In this document: positions 1-10,200 of the stretch, piece after piece
Position numbering within the stretch: the stretch's first letter is position 1
Layout of the letters: every line of letters begins with the position of its first letter
Program-made: the position numbers and the translations under genes
The notes under the pieces: model-generated
Told to the model about the DNA's origin: nothing
Database searches by the model: none
The model's input: the letters and a program-made list of their open reading frames with translations, nothing else
Assembly (NCBI RefSeq): GCF_028622115.1
Contig: NZ_CP097263.1
Location: 3,162,001 to 3,226,000 of the forward strand
Direction of reading: 5' to 3'
Length of the DNA: 64,000 nucleotides
DNA from: Kutzneria chonburiensis
GTDB lineage: Bacteria > Actinomycetota > Actinomycetes > Mycobacteriales > Pseudonocardiaceae

Positions 1-112
1 CACCGTCGAGCAGCACCTGACCCGGATCTACCGCAAACTCGGCGTACGGCACCGCGAGGACCTGCTGGACAAGTTCTCGACCGTGTTCATGAGCCGTGAA
101 CGGAGCGGCTGA
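1..112 (+). CDS. LuxR-family regulator, C-terminal end only
   Basis: Only the last 36 residues are in the window (frame from base 2, TGA at 110-112). They read as the end of a LuxR-type helix-turn-helix: TVEQHLTRIYRKLGVRHRED, where the TVxxHLxxIYRKLGV pattern is the recognition helix and following helix of the GerE/LuxR domain. Such a C-terminal HTH is typical of LAL (MalT-like) and PAS-LuxR pathway regulators in actinomycete PKS clusters. Which class this is cannot be told without the N-terminus. It converges on the flavoprotein gene and overlaps its 3' end by 26 bp. I infer that it is a cluster regulator and a candidate for the protein that binds the tandem TAGGGG boxes found in this cluster. 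Confidence 0.8.
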   Translation, partial: TVEQHLTRIYRKLGVRHREDLLDKFSTVFMSRERSG

Positions 113-2143
113 GACCGACCACTCGATGTGCCGCACGCAGGCCCTCCGCAGTGGCGCGGACGGCGTTGAGGCCGTCGGAACCGACGGCGCCGCCGGCGGT
201 GACGACCGGGATACCGGCCTCGCTCAACGGCGCGACGAGATCCTGCACGGGGAGCTGGCCGACGGCGAGGACGACGTGGTCGGCGGCGATGGAGCGGTCG
301 GTGCCCTCCGCGTCGGTGACGACGACGCCGGCGGGGGTGATCTCCCGGTAGGTGATACCGGTGAGCATCCGCACGCTGGCGGACCTCAAGTGCTGCATGA
401 CGACCCAGCGGGTGCTGGGGCCGATGCCCTCGCCGATCCGGCGACCGCGCCGCAGCAGCGTGACCTCACGCCGCGCGGACGACTCCGCGCCGTGCCGCGG
501 GATGCTGTCGCCCTCGACGTACCGGGCGAGGAACTCCTCCGGCGTGGCTTTGGCCTTCGGGTCGGCGGTCAAGGTGTGGGCCAGATCGACGGCGATGCCA
601 CCGCCGCCGATGATGACCACCCGCCCGTCGAGCGCTTCGGGATCGGCGAAAGCCTCGGCGTAGTCCCGCACATGGGGAAGCTCCACGCCGGGCAGGGATA
701 GCCGGGCGGGGACGACGCCGGTGGCCAACACGACGCCGTCGAACGACCGCAGCTCCGGGATGTCCTCGACGCCGATGCGACGGCCCAGGTGCACGGGCAT
801 GCCGGCGTCGAGCAATTCCTGTACGTGGTGGCCGATGGTCTCGGCGAAGTCCGCCTTTCCCGGCACCTGGGCGGCCAGGCGGAACTGACCGCCGGGCTGG
901 GCCGCCGCTTCGTACACCTCGACCTGGTGGCCGAGGCCGGCCACCGTGCGGGCGGCCTCAAGGCCGGCGATGCCGGCGCCGATCACGACGTAGCGGCCGG
1001 ACCGGCCACCGCGACGAGATGAGGGAAACTCGACTTCGTGCCCGGCCCGGGGATTGACGAGGCACGACACCGGTTCCGCGCCGAAGGAGCGGTCGATGCA
1101 CGCCTCGTTGCAGGCGATGCACAGGGTGACCTGGTCGGGGCGGCCGGCGGCCGACTTGGCGACGATCTCCGGGTCGGCCAGGAACGGCCGGGCCATGGCC
1201 ACGAAGTCCAGCTCGCCGCCGGACAGGGCTTCGTCGGCCTGCGCGATGCTGGTAAAGCGGTTGGCGGTGATCACGGCGACGTCGTGGTGGCCGGCGGCCA
1301 GCAGTGCGCGTTTCAGCGCTTTGCCACTGGCCGCCCAGGTGCCGACGGGGACCTCGGACTGCACGGTGGGCACCGGTGACTCATGCCAGCCCACGCCGAC
1401 GGACAGCGCGTCGGCCCCGGCCCCGGCCAGCGCCACCGCGAGCGCGGTGACCTCGGCGGCCGGGGTTCCTCCGGTCACCAGGTCGTTCCCGGAGATACGG
1501 AAGAGCACCGGGAAGTCCCGGCCCACGGCGGCGCGGATCCGGCACAGCACCTCCAGCGGAAACCGGCGCCGCCGTTCGGCGTCACCGCCCCATGCGTCGT
1601 CACGCTGGTTGGTCAACGGTGCCGTGAACTGGTTGATCAGATAGCCCTCGGAGCCCATCACCTCCACGGCGTCGAAGCCGAGGGCCCGCGCGGTGCGCGC
1701 GCCCTCGACGAAGTCGTCGATCGTGGCCGCGATGTCCGCGTGGGTCATTTCCTTGGCGTGCAACGATTGAAGCTGCTGTGCACGGGCGACGGGGCGACCG
1801 GGTGAACGCCGCCGTCTTCGGGCTTGGCATACCGCCCGGCGTGGAAGAGCTGGAGCGCGATCCGCCCACGGCGGTCGTGCACCGCCCGCACCGCCGCCGC
1901 GAGGGCCGTACGGCTTCGAGGGTCGCCGATCACCGCATACCCGGGGCCGCCCACGCCGGCGGCGTTCACCGCCACTCCCCCGGTGACGATGAGCGCCGCG
2001 CCGGCGCGCTCGGCGTAGAACGCGGCCAGGGCCGTGCCGTCATCGTCCCTGGTCTCCAGGTTGAGATGCATCGCGCCCATCACGATGCGATGCGGGAGTT
2101 CCATCGTGCCGATAGCACCGGCCCGGAACACGTTGTCGTACAT
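87..2143 (-). CDS. 2,4-dienoyl-CoA reductase-like flavoprotein (FadH/OYE family), frameshifted
   Basis: Two frames together make one protein of about 685 residues, normal for the FadH family. The first 127 or so residues (from ATG 2143) are the start of an OYE-type TIM barrel. After a one-base shift near 1765 the second frame carries the rest of the barrel, a 4Fe-4S motif (CIACNEAC, 11 residues, then C) and a Rossmann fold (VVIGAGIAGLEAA) for FAD/NAD(P). The first frame would otherwise stop at a TGA at 1746. One extra T in TTG at 1763-1765 restores NRLHAKEMT and the family pattern. The ATG overlaps the stop of the upstream reductase by one base, so it is the last gene of the starter-unit operon. 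Homologues are known in ansatrienin-type CHC clusters, where they reduce dienoyl-CoA intermediates. It may be a sequencing error, a true pseudogene or a -1 frameshift. Confidence 0.8.
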
Positions 2144-2973
2144 CAGGAATCACGGGTCGGGCGGGGCGGCAGCCGCAGCGCTTCGCCGGCGTCGGCGAAG
2201 AACGGCGGCGCGACCACGCTCAGGCCGCCGTCGACGACCAGGCTCTGGCCGGTGAGGTAGCCGGCGCCGTCGCCGAGCAGAAAGGCGACCGTGTCGGCCA
2301 TCTCCTGCACGGTTCCGGGTCGCCCGGAGGGGACGCGAGCCAGGACGCTGTCCATCTCGGGCATGCCGTCGACGCCGTAGAAGTAGGTCAGCGAGTCGGA
2401 GTCGATCAGGCCGCCGTTCACCGCGTTGACGTTGATCCCGTACGGCGCGAACTCGACCGCCATGTACCGCACCCACGCCTCGATCGCCGCCTTCATCGCG
2501 CCGAGCGCGGCGTAGGTCGGGAAGGCGCGGATCGATCCGTAGGACGACAACGCGACGATGCGGCCGCCGTTGTCCATCAGCCGGACGGCCTGCTGGGCGC
2601 CGAGCACGAAGGGCCGCAGGTTCATGGCATAGGCACGGTCCAGGTGGTGCTGGCGGAGGTCGAGGATGTTCTTGAACGCGCTGGCGGCGGCGTTGGAGAC
2701 GAAGTGGTCCAGCCGTCCGTAGCGCCTGTCGACCTCGTCGAACAGGGCCGTCACACCGTCGGCCGTCTCGACGTCGGCCTGGACCGCGATGCCCCGCCCG
2801 CCCGCTTCCTCGACGTCGGCAACGGTTTTCTCGGCCAGGTCGGCGTTCTTCTTGTAGTTGACGACCACGGTGCCGCCCTGGCGGGCCAGCGTCAGCGCGA
2901 GGGCCCGTCCGATGCCGCGCGAGGCGCCGGTGATCAGGGAGATCGTGGCGTCGTCTGACTGCTTGTCGCTCAT
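2143..2973 (-). CDS. chcA: SDR enoyl-CoA reductase, ChcA-like (1-cyclohexenylcarbonyl-CoA reductase)
   Basis: This 276-residue short-chain dehydrogenase has the cofactor motif TGASRGIG near residue 17. Its active site is a Tyr followed by six residues and a Lys (YAALGAMK), not the usual YxxxK. The YX6K spacing is that of enoyl reductases such as FabI and FabL, and fits ChcA, which reduces the alpha,beta double bond of 1-cyclohexenylcarbonyl-CoA and earlier ring intermediates. The ATG overlaps the stop of the acyl-CoA dehydrogenase (ATGA) and the stop overlaps the next ATG, so translation is coupled. With the EPSP-like/ligase fusion, dehydrogenase and flavoprotein around it, a role in CHC-CoA starter formation is likely. 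The specific substrate is inferred from context and motif, not shown. Confidence 0.75.
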   Translation of the reverse strand: MSDKQSDDATISLITGASRGIGRALALTLARQGGTVVVNYKKNADLAEKTVADVEEAGGRGIAVQADVETADGVTALFDEVDRRYGRLDHFVSNAAASAFKNILDLRQHHLDRAYAMNLRPFVLGAQQAVRLMDNGGRIVALSSYGSIRAFPTYAALGAMKAAIEAWVRYMAVEFAPYGINVNAVNGGLIDSDSLTYFYGVDGMPEMDSVLARVPSGRPGTVQEMADTVAFLLGDGAGYLTGQSLVVDGGLSVVAPPFFADAGEALRLPPRPTRDS

Positions 2974-4139
2974 CGCGCGGCTCCAGTGGTTCCGGCCTGC
3001 CGCAGGAGTTCGCGGAAGACCACGGCTTTCTGCACCTCGTTGGTGCCTTCCTCGAAGCGCTGCGCGCGGGCGTCACGGTAGACGCGCTCGATCTTCTGGG
3101 ACTTCCAGTAGCCGAGTCCGCCGTGGATCTGCAACGCCTTGTCGGTGACGGTGGTCAGCATCGTCACCGCGTGCATCTTGGCCATCGAGGACTGCATGGA
3201 CGCGTCCTCTGCCCCCTCCTCGAAGCGGCGCGCGGCGTGCAGCACGAGCTGGCGGGCCGCCTCGATGTCGGCCGCGTTCTCGGCCAGCATGAACTGGATG
3301 GCCTGGCGCTCGGTCAAAGTCTTGCCGAAGGTCACCCGGGAGCGGGCGTAGTCGACGGCGAGCTGCTGGGCCCGCCGGGCGAGGCCGACGCAGCTCATCG
3401 CGACGGAAATCCGCGACGGCGTAAGGAATCCGCCGAGGAACACCGCCAGCCCCTGCCCTTCCTCGCCGAGCCGGTGGTCCACGGGAACCGGGGTGCGGTC
3501 GAAGACGATCGAGGCGTGGTCGGTGCCGGTGACGCCCATGGTGTTGGAGGCATCCTCGGCCCGTACGCCGGGCGCGTTCCGCGGCACCAGCAGGGCGACC
3601 GTGCCGTCGTGGCCCGTGCTGCCGGCGACCCGCGCCGCCAGCAGGTAGTAGTCGCAGCGCATCCCGAACGTGATCAGGTGCTTGTGGCCGGACAGGTAGT
3701 AGGTGTCGCCCTCCCGCACCACCGAGGTCGTGATGTCGGCGCCGGTTCCGTTGCCCGGCTCGGTCAGCGTGAAAGCGATCTTGATCTTGCCGAGCACGGC
3801 CGGCACGACGAAGCGCTTGCGCTGCTCGGCGGAGGCGTGGCCGTCCATCGACCGCCAGATGCCGTTGACGACATGGACGATCATGCGCAGGGAGCCGTGG
3901 GAGCGGGAGAAGATCTCCATCAGCTCCATCCACTGCGTGAACCCGATGCCCTGGCCGCCGTACTCCAGCGGGGCGGCCAGCCGCAGGAACCCGAGCTCGT
4001 TGAGCTCGGTCCACACCGCCTCCGGCACCTCACCGGTCTCCTCGATCCGCTCGGCCCAGCGCTCGCCCGGACCCCGCACCCACTGCTCGACGGCGTCGCG
4101 GAGCTTGTCGAACTGCTGCCCGTCCATCATCTGTCGCAC
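2970..4139 (-). CDS. acyl-CoA dehydrogenase (ring dehydrogenation in starter pathway)
   Basis: This 389-residue flavoprotein has the acyl-CoA dehydrogenase layout: an alpha-helical N-domain, a beta middle domain with FTLTEPGNGTGAD, and a C-domain with IHGGLGYWKSQ. Near the end is the catalytic-base motif FEEGTNEVQ, whose Glu matches the conserved EGTxEI position. The GTG at 4139 is chosen because GGAG lies 8 bases upstream; a later ATG pair 9 bases in is possible. It starts 14 bases after the fusion gene stops and overlaps the ChcA-like gene by 4 bases. In shikimate-to-CHC pathways an enzyme of this family is found with ChcA and the dienoyl-CoA reductase. Its exact step here is an inference. 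Confidence 0.82.
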   Translation of the reverse strand: MRQMMDGQQFDKLRDAVEQWVRGPGERWAERIEETGEVPEAVWTELNELGFLRLAAPLEYGGQGIGFTQWMELMEIFSRSHGSLRMIVHVVNGIWRSMDGHASAEQRKRFVVPAVLGKIKIAFTLTEPGNGTGADITTSVVREGDTYYLSGHKHLITFGMRCDYYLLAARVAGSTGHDGTVALLVPRNAPGVRAEDASNTMGVTGTDHASIVFDRTPVPVDHRLGEEGQGLAVFLGGFLTPSRISVAMSCVGLARRAQQLAVDYARSRVTFGKTLTERQAIQFMLAENAADIEAARQLVLHAARRFEEGAEDASMQSSMAKMHAVTMLTTVTDKALQIHGGLGYWKSQKIERVYRDARAQRFEEGTNEVQKAVVFRELLRQAGTTGAAR

Positions 4140-4153
4140 TGCGTCCTCTCCTT

Positions 4154-7150
4154 TCACTGCACGGCATGAGGGCGCAGGTGGCGTGCCCTGGCCCGCAGTT
4201 CGAACTTCTGGACCTTGCCGATCGGGTTGCGCGGCAGGTCGGGCACGAGCTGGAGCCGTTCCGGCCAGTACTGCTTGGCGGTCTGGTGCCCGTCCAGGTA
4301 GCGGCACATCTCGTCGAAGTCGAGCAGCGCGCCGTCCCTGAGCACGACGAACGCGCAGGCCCGCTCGCCGAGCCGGTCGTCGGGCATGGCCACGATGGCC
4401 ACGTCGTCGACGGCGGGATGGCCGAACAGCAGCTGTTCCATCTCGGCCACCGGGATCTTCTCGCCGCCGCGGTTGATCACGTCCTTGATCCGGCCGGTGA
4501 TGCGGACATGGCCCGATTCGTCCAGCACCGCGAGGTCCCCGGTGCGGAACCAGCCGTCCGGGGTGAAGGCCTCGGCGGTCAGGTCGGGTCGGTCGAGGTA
4601 GCCGTCGAACGTCGTCGGCGAGAGGATCTCGAAGTTGCCCTCGGCGCCCGCCGGCAGCACCGCGCCGCGGTCGTCGGTGACCCGCAGCCGCACGCCGGCC
4701 AGGACTCGACCGTCGGTGCCCCAACGGAGTTCCGGCGCGTCGGTCGGTGTGGACAGCGCACCGAGGCAGGTTTCGGTGGTGCCGAAGGCACCGCATACCT
4801 TGGTGCCCAACACTTCGCTCGCGTGCTCGGCCAGCGACCGCGGCACGGTTGCGCCGGTGGCCACGAAGATCCGCAGGTGCTTGGGCGCCTCGCCGATCTC
4901 CTCGACCGCCTTCACCAGGTCGGCCAGGAACGGCGTGGCGGCCTGGACGAACGTGGCCCGGTGGTCGTTCAGCGAGACGACGGCACGCCGCGGATCCCAT
5001 TCGGATTGCAGGATCTGGGGCACGCCCAGCACGGTCGCCAGCGTCATCCCGTACAGGAAGCCGGTCTGGTGGGCGAGCGGGGACGGCACCCACACGGCGT
5101 CCTCGGCGCCGAGGCCGAGGTGCCGTATCTCCATCGAGACGGCACGAACCAGGTTCGAGGACGGCTGCACGACACCCTTCGGCTCGCCGGTGGTGCCGGA
5201 GGTGAACAGCAGCTGCGCGGTCGCATCGGCCGACGGGTGGATCGCGTCAAGCGCTGCCCGGTCGACCGTCGTCGCCTCCAAAGCGCTCGCCCAGTCGTGC
5301 AACTGGACGCCGGCCGGAGCCGGCCGTGGCAGTCGGCTGGAGCCGCCCGATCGGGCCAGCACCACGACGTGTTGCAGGTTCGTCGTGTCCGGGCCGCCGG
5401 TGGCGGCGAGGGCGACGGCCTCGTCCGCGGGACGCCGAGACCGGTACTCGTCCATGACGACGAGCACACGGGCCAGCGAATGCCGCAGGACGAAGCCGAG
5501 TTCGCGTTCGCGGAAGAACGGCATGATCGGGCAGCAGACGGCGCCGATCCGCAGGGCCGCCAACGACAGCACCACGAACTCGATGCGGTTGGGCAGCTGG
5601 TAGGCCACGATCTCGCCCGGCCGCACACCGAGGTCGAGCAGCAGCGCGGCGGCCTTGTCCACCCGGCCGGCCAGCTCGCTCCACGTGACGACCGAATCGC
5701 CGTCCGGACGCACGTCCACGACGGCGGTGTCACCAGGCCGGGCCGCGGCGTGCCGGGTCAGCCACTCGGGCAGGGTGACCTGGGCGGCTTGGTCGGGATC
5801 CGCGACGACGCGGTCGGGGCCACGGCTGCGGGTGGCGCGGGCGGGACCGGACTCGACGGACGCCGGCACGCCGACAGCGTTGAGCATGTCGAGGAAGCCC
5901 GGGTACGAGATGCGATAGGCGTTGGGGTACGACAGCGTGGAGTGGCCGCGGGCCCGCGATGCGGCGACGGCCATCGACATCAGCACCCGATGGTCGTTGT
6001 ACGACGACAACTCCGCGCCGACCAGACCGTCCACTCCGGACACTCGCAGGGTGTCGTCGGCCAGCGCCAGCTCGGCCCCCATGGTGTTGAGCTGGAGCAT
6101 CGCGCCGGCCCGGTCGGACTCCTTGAGCCGGGTGTGCGCGACGTTGCGGAACACCGACTCGCCGTGCGCGAAGGTGGCGAGGGTGGACAGGATCGGCAGC
6201 ATGTCCGGCACGTCACGGCAGTCGACCTCGACGGCCTTCAGCAGCGGGCCGTCCTGCTGGATCCGGACGCCGCCGGCCGCCGCGTCCAGTTCCATCGGAA
6301 CGCCCATGGAGCGGGCGATGTCGATGAAGTCGAACTCGGGGTGGTCGGCGGGACCGCCGGTCAGGCTCGGGATGCCGCGCAGCACCACGTCGGCGGGGTG
6401 CAGCGCGGCGGTCGCGATGGCGAACGCCGCGGAGCCGATGTCGGGCGGCAGCGTCAGCTCGGTCGGCCGCACGCTCTGGTGCGGCGCCACTTCGAAACGC
6501 CGCCAGTCGGGGGTTACGGTCACCTCGAGGCCGAACTGCCGCATCATCGCGACGGTCAGCTCCAGATAGGTGCGTTCGTTGAGTTCCCCGCTCACGGTGA
6601 TGGTGGTGGGGCCGGTGGCGAACGGCGCGAGCAGCAGCAGCCCGGAAATCCACTGCGACAATGTGCCGGCAATGGTCACCTCACCGCCCGCGGGCCGCTG
6701 GCCGTGCACCTGAATCGGCGGGCAGTCGTCCGCCGACTCCAGGCGCACACCCATCTGTTCAAGGGCTCGCAGCAGCGGGCCGACGGGGCGGTTCCGGAAG
6801 TATTTCTGCCCGGTGATCGTGACCGCGCTGTCCGAAAGGGAAGCGAGCCCGATCATGAAATAGAGGGTGGTGCCGGAACTGCCGGCCGAGACCGTGTCCC
6901 GGACCGGCCGGTAGCGGCCGCCGCGTCCCCGCACCACGAAGGTGTCGCCCTCGCGGGTGATCCGCACGCCGAGGCCACGCAGCAGCCGAACGGTGTACTC
7001 GACGTGCCGGGCGTCGGAGAGGCCGTGGATCCGGCTCTCCCCGTCGGCCAGCGACGCGAGGATGAGGGCGCGGTGCGCATGGTATTTGGAGTTCGGCACG
7101 ATGATGTCACCGGTGATCCGGTGCTGAATTCCCTTGACGAGAAGATGCAT
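4154..7150 (-). CDS. EPSP-synthase-like / acyl-CoA ligase fusion for shikimate-derived starter
   Basis: This 998-residue protein joins two enzymes. Residues 1 to about 425 are an EPSP synthase (AroA) fold: VPNSKYHAHRAL in place of PGSKSxSNRAL, RPVGPLLRAL, LSQWISGLL, TRLKESDR and NDHRVLMSM. The loop before the last strand reads YRISYPGF where EPSP synthases have RKTFP, so the catalytic Lys411 (E. coli numbering) appears lost; Ser23 is Tyr and NAGT is SAGS. Residues about 465 to 998 are an adenylate-forming ligase: LLFTSGTTGEPKG (A3), AFGTTE (A5), GWFRTGDLA (A7), GRIKDVINRGGEK (A8), PRNPIGKVQK (A10 Lys). EPSP-like proteins occur in CHC clusters, where an early elimination from shikimate has been proposed. 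The ligase would make the CoA ester. A tandem TAGGGG box lies 65 bases upstream. A housekeeping aroA role is unlikely. Confidence 0.85.
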   Translation of the reverse strand: MHLLVKGIQHRITGDIIVPNSKYHAHRALILASLADGESRIHGLSDARHVEYTVRLLRGLGVRITREGDTFVVRGRGGRYRPVRDTVSAGSSGTTLYFMIGLASLSDSAVTITGQKYFRNRPVGPLLRALEQMGVRLESADDCPPIQVHGQRPAGGEVTIAGTLSQWISGLLLLAPFATGPTTITVSGELNERTYLELTVAMMRQFGLEVTVTPDWRRFEVAPHQSVRPTELTLPPDIGSAAFAIATAALHPADVVLRGIPSLTGGPADHPEFDFIDIARSMGVPMELDAAAGGVRIQQDGPLLKAVEVDCRDVPDMLPILSTLATFAHGESVFRNVAHTRLKESDRAGAMLQLNTMGAELALADDTLRVSGVDGLVGAELSSYNDHRVLMSMAVAASRARGHSTLSYPNAYRISYPGFLDMLNAVGVPASVESGPARATRSRGPDRVVADPDQAAQVTLPEWLTRHAAARPGDTAVVDVRPDGDSVVTWSELAGRVDKAAALLLDLGVRPGEIVAYQLPNRIEFVVLSLAALRIGAVCCPIMPFFRERELGFVLRHSLARVLVVMDEYRSRRPADEAVALAATGGPDTTNLQHVVVLARSGGSSRLPRPAPAGVQLHDWASALEATTVDRAALDAIHPSADATAQLLFTSGTTGEPKGVVQPSSNLVRAVSMEIRHLGLGAEDAVWVPSPLAHQTGFLYGMTLATVLGVPQILQSEWDPRRAVVSLNDHRATFVQAATPFLADLVKAVEEIGEAPKHLRIFVATGATVPRSLAEHASEVLGTKVCGAFGTTETCLGALSTPTDAPELRWGTDGRVLAGVRLRVTDDRGAVLPAGAEGNFEILSPTTFDGYLDRPDLTAEAFTPDGWFRTGDLAVLDESGHVRITGRIKDVINRGGEKIPVAEMEQLLFGHPAVDDVAIVAMPDDRLGERACAFVVLRDGALLDFDEMCRYLDGHQTAKQYWPERLQLVPDLPRNPIGKVQKFELRARARHLRPHAVQ

Positions 7151-7215
7151 GGGGTATGTCCACTCCTAGACATTTCGCCTTGGTGAATGCTCTCAGCATC
7201 GGATCGGTTCGCTGT

Positions 7216-7232
7216 CCCCTAGCGACCCCTAG
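7216..7232 (-). promoter_or_regulatory. tandem TAGGGG box (cluster operator) upstream of starter-unit operon
   Basis: The plus strand reads CCCCTAG twice, 10 bp apart (7216-7222 and 7226-7232). In the direction of the fusion gene this is CTAGGGG, three bases, CTAGGGG. It ends 65 bases before the ATG at 7150, the same distance as the box before the MFS gene. Tandem GGGG-containing direct repeats resemble MalT-type boxes, so a LAL/LuxR regulator is a plausible binder. That assignment is inference. Confidence 0.6.
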
Positions 7233-7262
7233 TTCGGCCGGGCCGGCCGCCCATATCTCGGA

Positions 7263-10200
7263 CTAGTCGACATTTCGCTCGACGAGTGCGAGCAGTTCCT
7301 CCGCGGTGGCCGATTCGATGTCGTCCGACAGCGGGCTTTCCGGTAGTGCGGCCGTGCCGTCGAGTCGGGCCAGCAGGGCGTCGAGCCGGGAGCCGAACCG
7401 CGCCCGGTCGCCGCGCGCGGCGTCCAGCAGGGTGTGCTCCAGCCAGTCCAGCTTGGCCAGGATCTCGTTGTTCAGGGCGTCCGGGTCGAGTTCGAAGCGC
7501 CGGCTGAGATAGTCGGCCACCGCCGTAGGGCTTGGGTGGTCGAAGACGAGGGTGGTCGGCAGCGCGAGGCCGCTGGCGTCACCGAGGCGGGTGCGCAGTT
7601 CGACCGCCATGAGGGAGTCGAATCCCATGTCGGTGAAGGCGCTGTCCACGGCGACGGCCTGCGGCGTGGCGTGGCCCAGCACGTCCGCGACCTCGGCCCG
7701 TACCAGATCCAGCACGGCGCCGCGCCGCGTCTCCGCATCCATGGCCGCGAAGCGCTCGGTCAGGTCCGACCGGGCCGGGGCTTCGTCGGTGGGCTCCGTC
7801 AGGTGTCGGAGGAGAGGGCTGGGGCGGTTGCTGGCGAAGACGTGGGCGAAGCGGTCCCAGTCGACGTCGACCACGGTGACCGTCGTGTCGTCACGGTCCA
7901 GGGCCTGGCCGAGAGCAGCGGTGGCGCCTTGAGGCGAGAGGGCGCGGACGCCGCGGCGCAGCATCTGCTCCTGGAAGCGGTCGTCGGCCATGCCGCCGCC
8001 GCTCCAGGGTCCCCAGGCGACAGCCGTGCCGACGGCGCCACGCGCCCGACGCCGCTCGACCAGCGCGTCCAGGTGGGCGTTGGCGGCGGCGTACGGGCCG
8101 TTGCCCGCGCTGCCCCAGGTGCCGGCGATGGAGGAATACACGACGAACGCCGTCAGGTCGTCCCCCAGCACGTCGTCGAGGATTTCCGCGGCGGTGACCT
8201 TCGCGTCGGCCACCGCCGCGAAGTCGTCCCCGACGAGCTCCGTCAACGGTTTCTCCGCGGCGACACCGGCCGCGTGCACCACCGCGTGGACGGGCGCGCC
8301 TTCAGCGGCCAGGCGCTCGGCCAGCTGGGCGACAGCGTCGCGGTCGGTCACGTCGCACGCCGTCAGGTCGACCTTCGCGCCGAGCTCCTCCAGTTCCGCG
8401 CGGAGTGCCTCGGCGCCGGGGGCGGTGGGGCCACGTCGGCTGGCGAGGACCAGCCGGGACGCACCCCGTGAGGCAAGCATGCGGGCGGTGTGCGCACCGA
8501 GCGCTCCCGTGCCGCCCGTGATCAGCACCGCCCCGTCCGTCCACGGGTCTGCGGCAGGCGCGTGAGCGCCACCCGGGTCGGCCTTGAGACGACGCGCGTG
8601 AAGGCCGTCGCCGCGCAGTGCCACCTGGTCCTCCCCCGCAGTCCCGGAAAGGACGGCAGCCAAGCCGGCCGGCTCCCCTTCGACGGGGAGGTCGATCAGA
8701 CCGCCCCACAGCGCCGGGTGTTCGAGGGCGGCGACGCGACCGAGGCCCCAGACCTGGGCGTGCCAGGGATCCGGTGCGGCGTCCGACGGCCCGGTGCGCA
8801 CGGCACCCCGCGTCAGCGTCCACAGCCGGGTCGACACGTCCGCGTCGTGCAGGGCCTGCACGAGCACCATGGTGGCTAGGGCCCCGGCCGCGACGCCGCG
8901 GTGCTTGGCGTCCTCACCGCCGGCCTCCGCCAGCAGGGACACGACCCCCGCCACCGGGCCGTCGGCGGTCGCGGCAAGCTCCTTCGCCAACGTCGCGCGG
9001 TCCATGCCGTGCGGATCGACGGTGATGATCCGGGGGTCGGCGCCGGCCGCGGCGAGCGACCGCCGTACGACGTCGGCCGTCGCGGTGTCGCCGGGTACGA
9101 CAACCCACCACCTGCCGTCGAGCGATGCCGTGTCGTCCACGGGTAGCCGGTCCCACGCGATTCGGTACCGCCAGTCCGCGACCTGAGCGGGCGTGGTGGC
9201 GCGGCCGGCCGTGTCCTCCTCCAGCCAGTAGCGCTCGTGCTGGAAGGCGTACGTGGGGAGCCGGACCTGCCGGCCCTCCCCGAGCACTGCCGTCCAGTCG
9301 ACGGATACCCCCTGGGCGTACCCAGCGCCGAGGGCCTTGAACAGGGTGCGTACCTCGGGCTGGTCACGTCGCGCGGAGGCGACGACCGGTTGCGCCGCCA
9401 GCGGTGCCAGCACGGCGTCCGGCCCCAGTTCGATCAACACGTCGGCGTCCATGGCGGTCAGGGCGTCGGCGAAGCGGACGGCGTGCCGGGCGTGGGCCAC
9501 CCAGTATTCAGGTGTGGCAAAGGAATGGCTCGTGTCGGCCGTGGGCACGACCGGGATGGACGGCTCGTGAAATGTCAGCTCACCGAGGAACGCGGCGAAC
9601 TCGTCGAGCATCGGCTCCATCAACGGCGAGTGGAACGCGTGGCTGACCCGCAACCGGGTCGTGCGGCGACCCCGCGCACGCCACTGGTCCGCGATCCGCA
9701 GGACGTCGGCTTCCGTCCCGGAGACGACGACGGCTTCAGGGCCGTTCACGGCCGCGATCGCCAGGTCGGGTAGGTCCGCGAGGCTCGCGGCCACCTCTGC
9801 CTCGCCGGCGGCGATCGCCAGCATCGCACCGCCTACCGGCAACGCCTGCATCAACCGCCCACGCACCACCGCCAACCGAGCACCGTCCACAAGGGACAAC
9901 ACACCGGCCACCACCGCAGCAGCGATCTCCCCCACCGAATGCCCTGCCAACACGGAGAATTCCACGCCCCACGACTGCCACAACCGCGCCAACGCCACCT
10001 CGAACGCAAACAACGCCGGCTGCGCAAACTCCGTACGCTCCAACACATCCGCCGGCCCCGACCACATCACCTCACGCAACGACCGCCCCAACAACGGATC
10101 CACCGCCGCACACACCTCGTCCAACGCCGCGGCGAACACCGGGAACCGCCCGGCCAGCTCACGGCCCATTCCCACGTGCTGAGCGCCTTGACCGGAGAAC

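Noticed and set aside
4154-7150. Housekeeping aroA of the shikimate pathway
   Set aside because: It is fused to a CoA ligase, the Lys411 equivalent is missing, and it sits in a coupled operon with ChcA-like and acyl-CoA dehydrogenase genes.
4166-7186. A 1006-residue plus-strand open frame opposite the EPSP-like/ligase gene
   Set aside because: It is the antisense shadow of a gene with clear AroA and ligase motifs. The shadow has no recognisable domain and is rich in Arg/Gly/His, as GC-rich antisense frames are.
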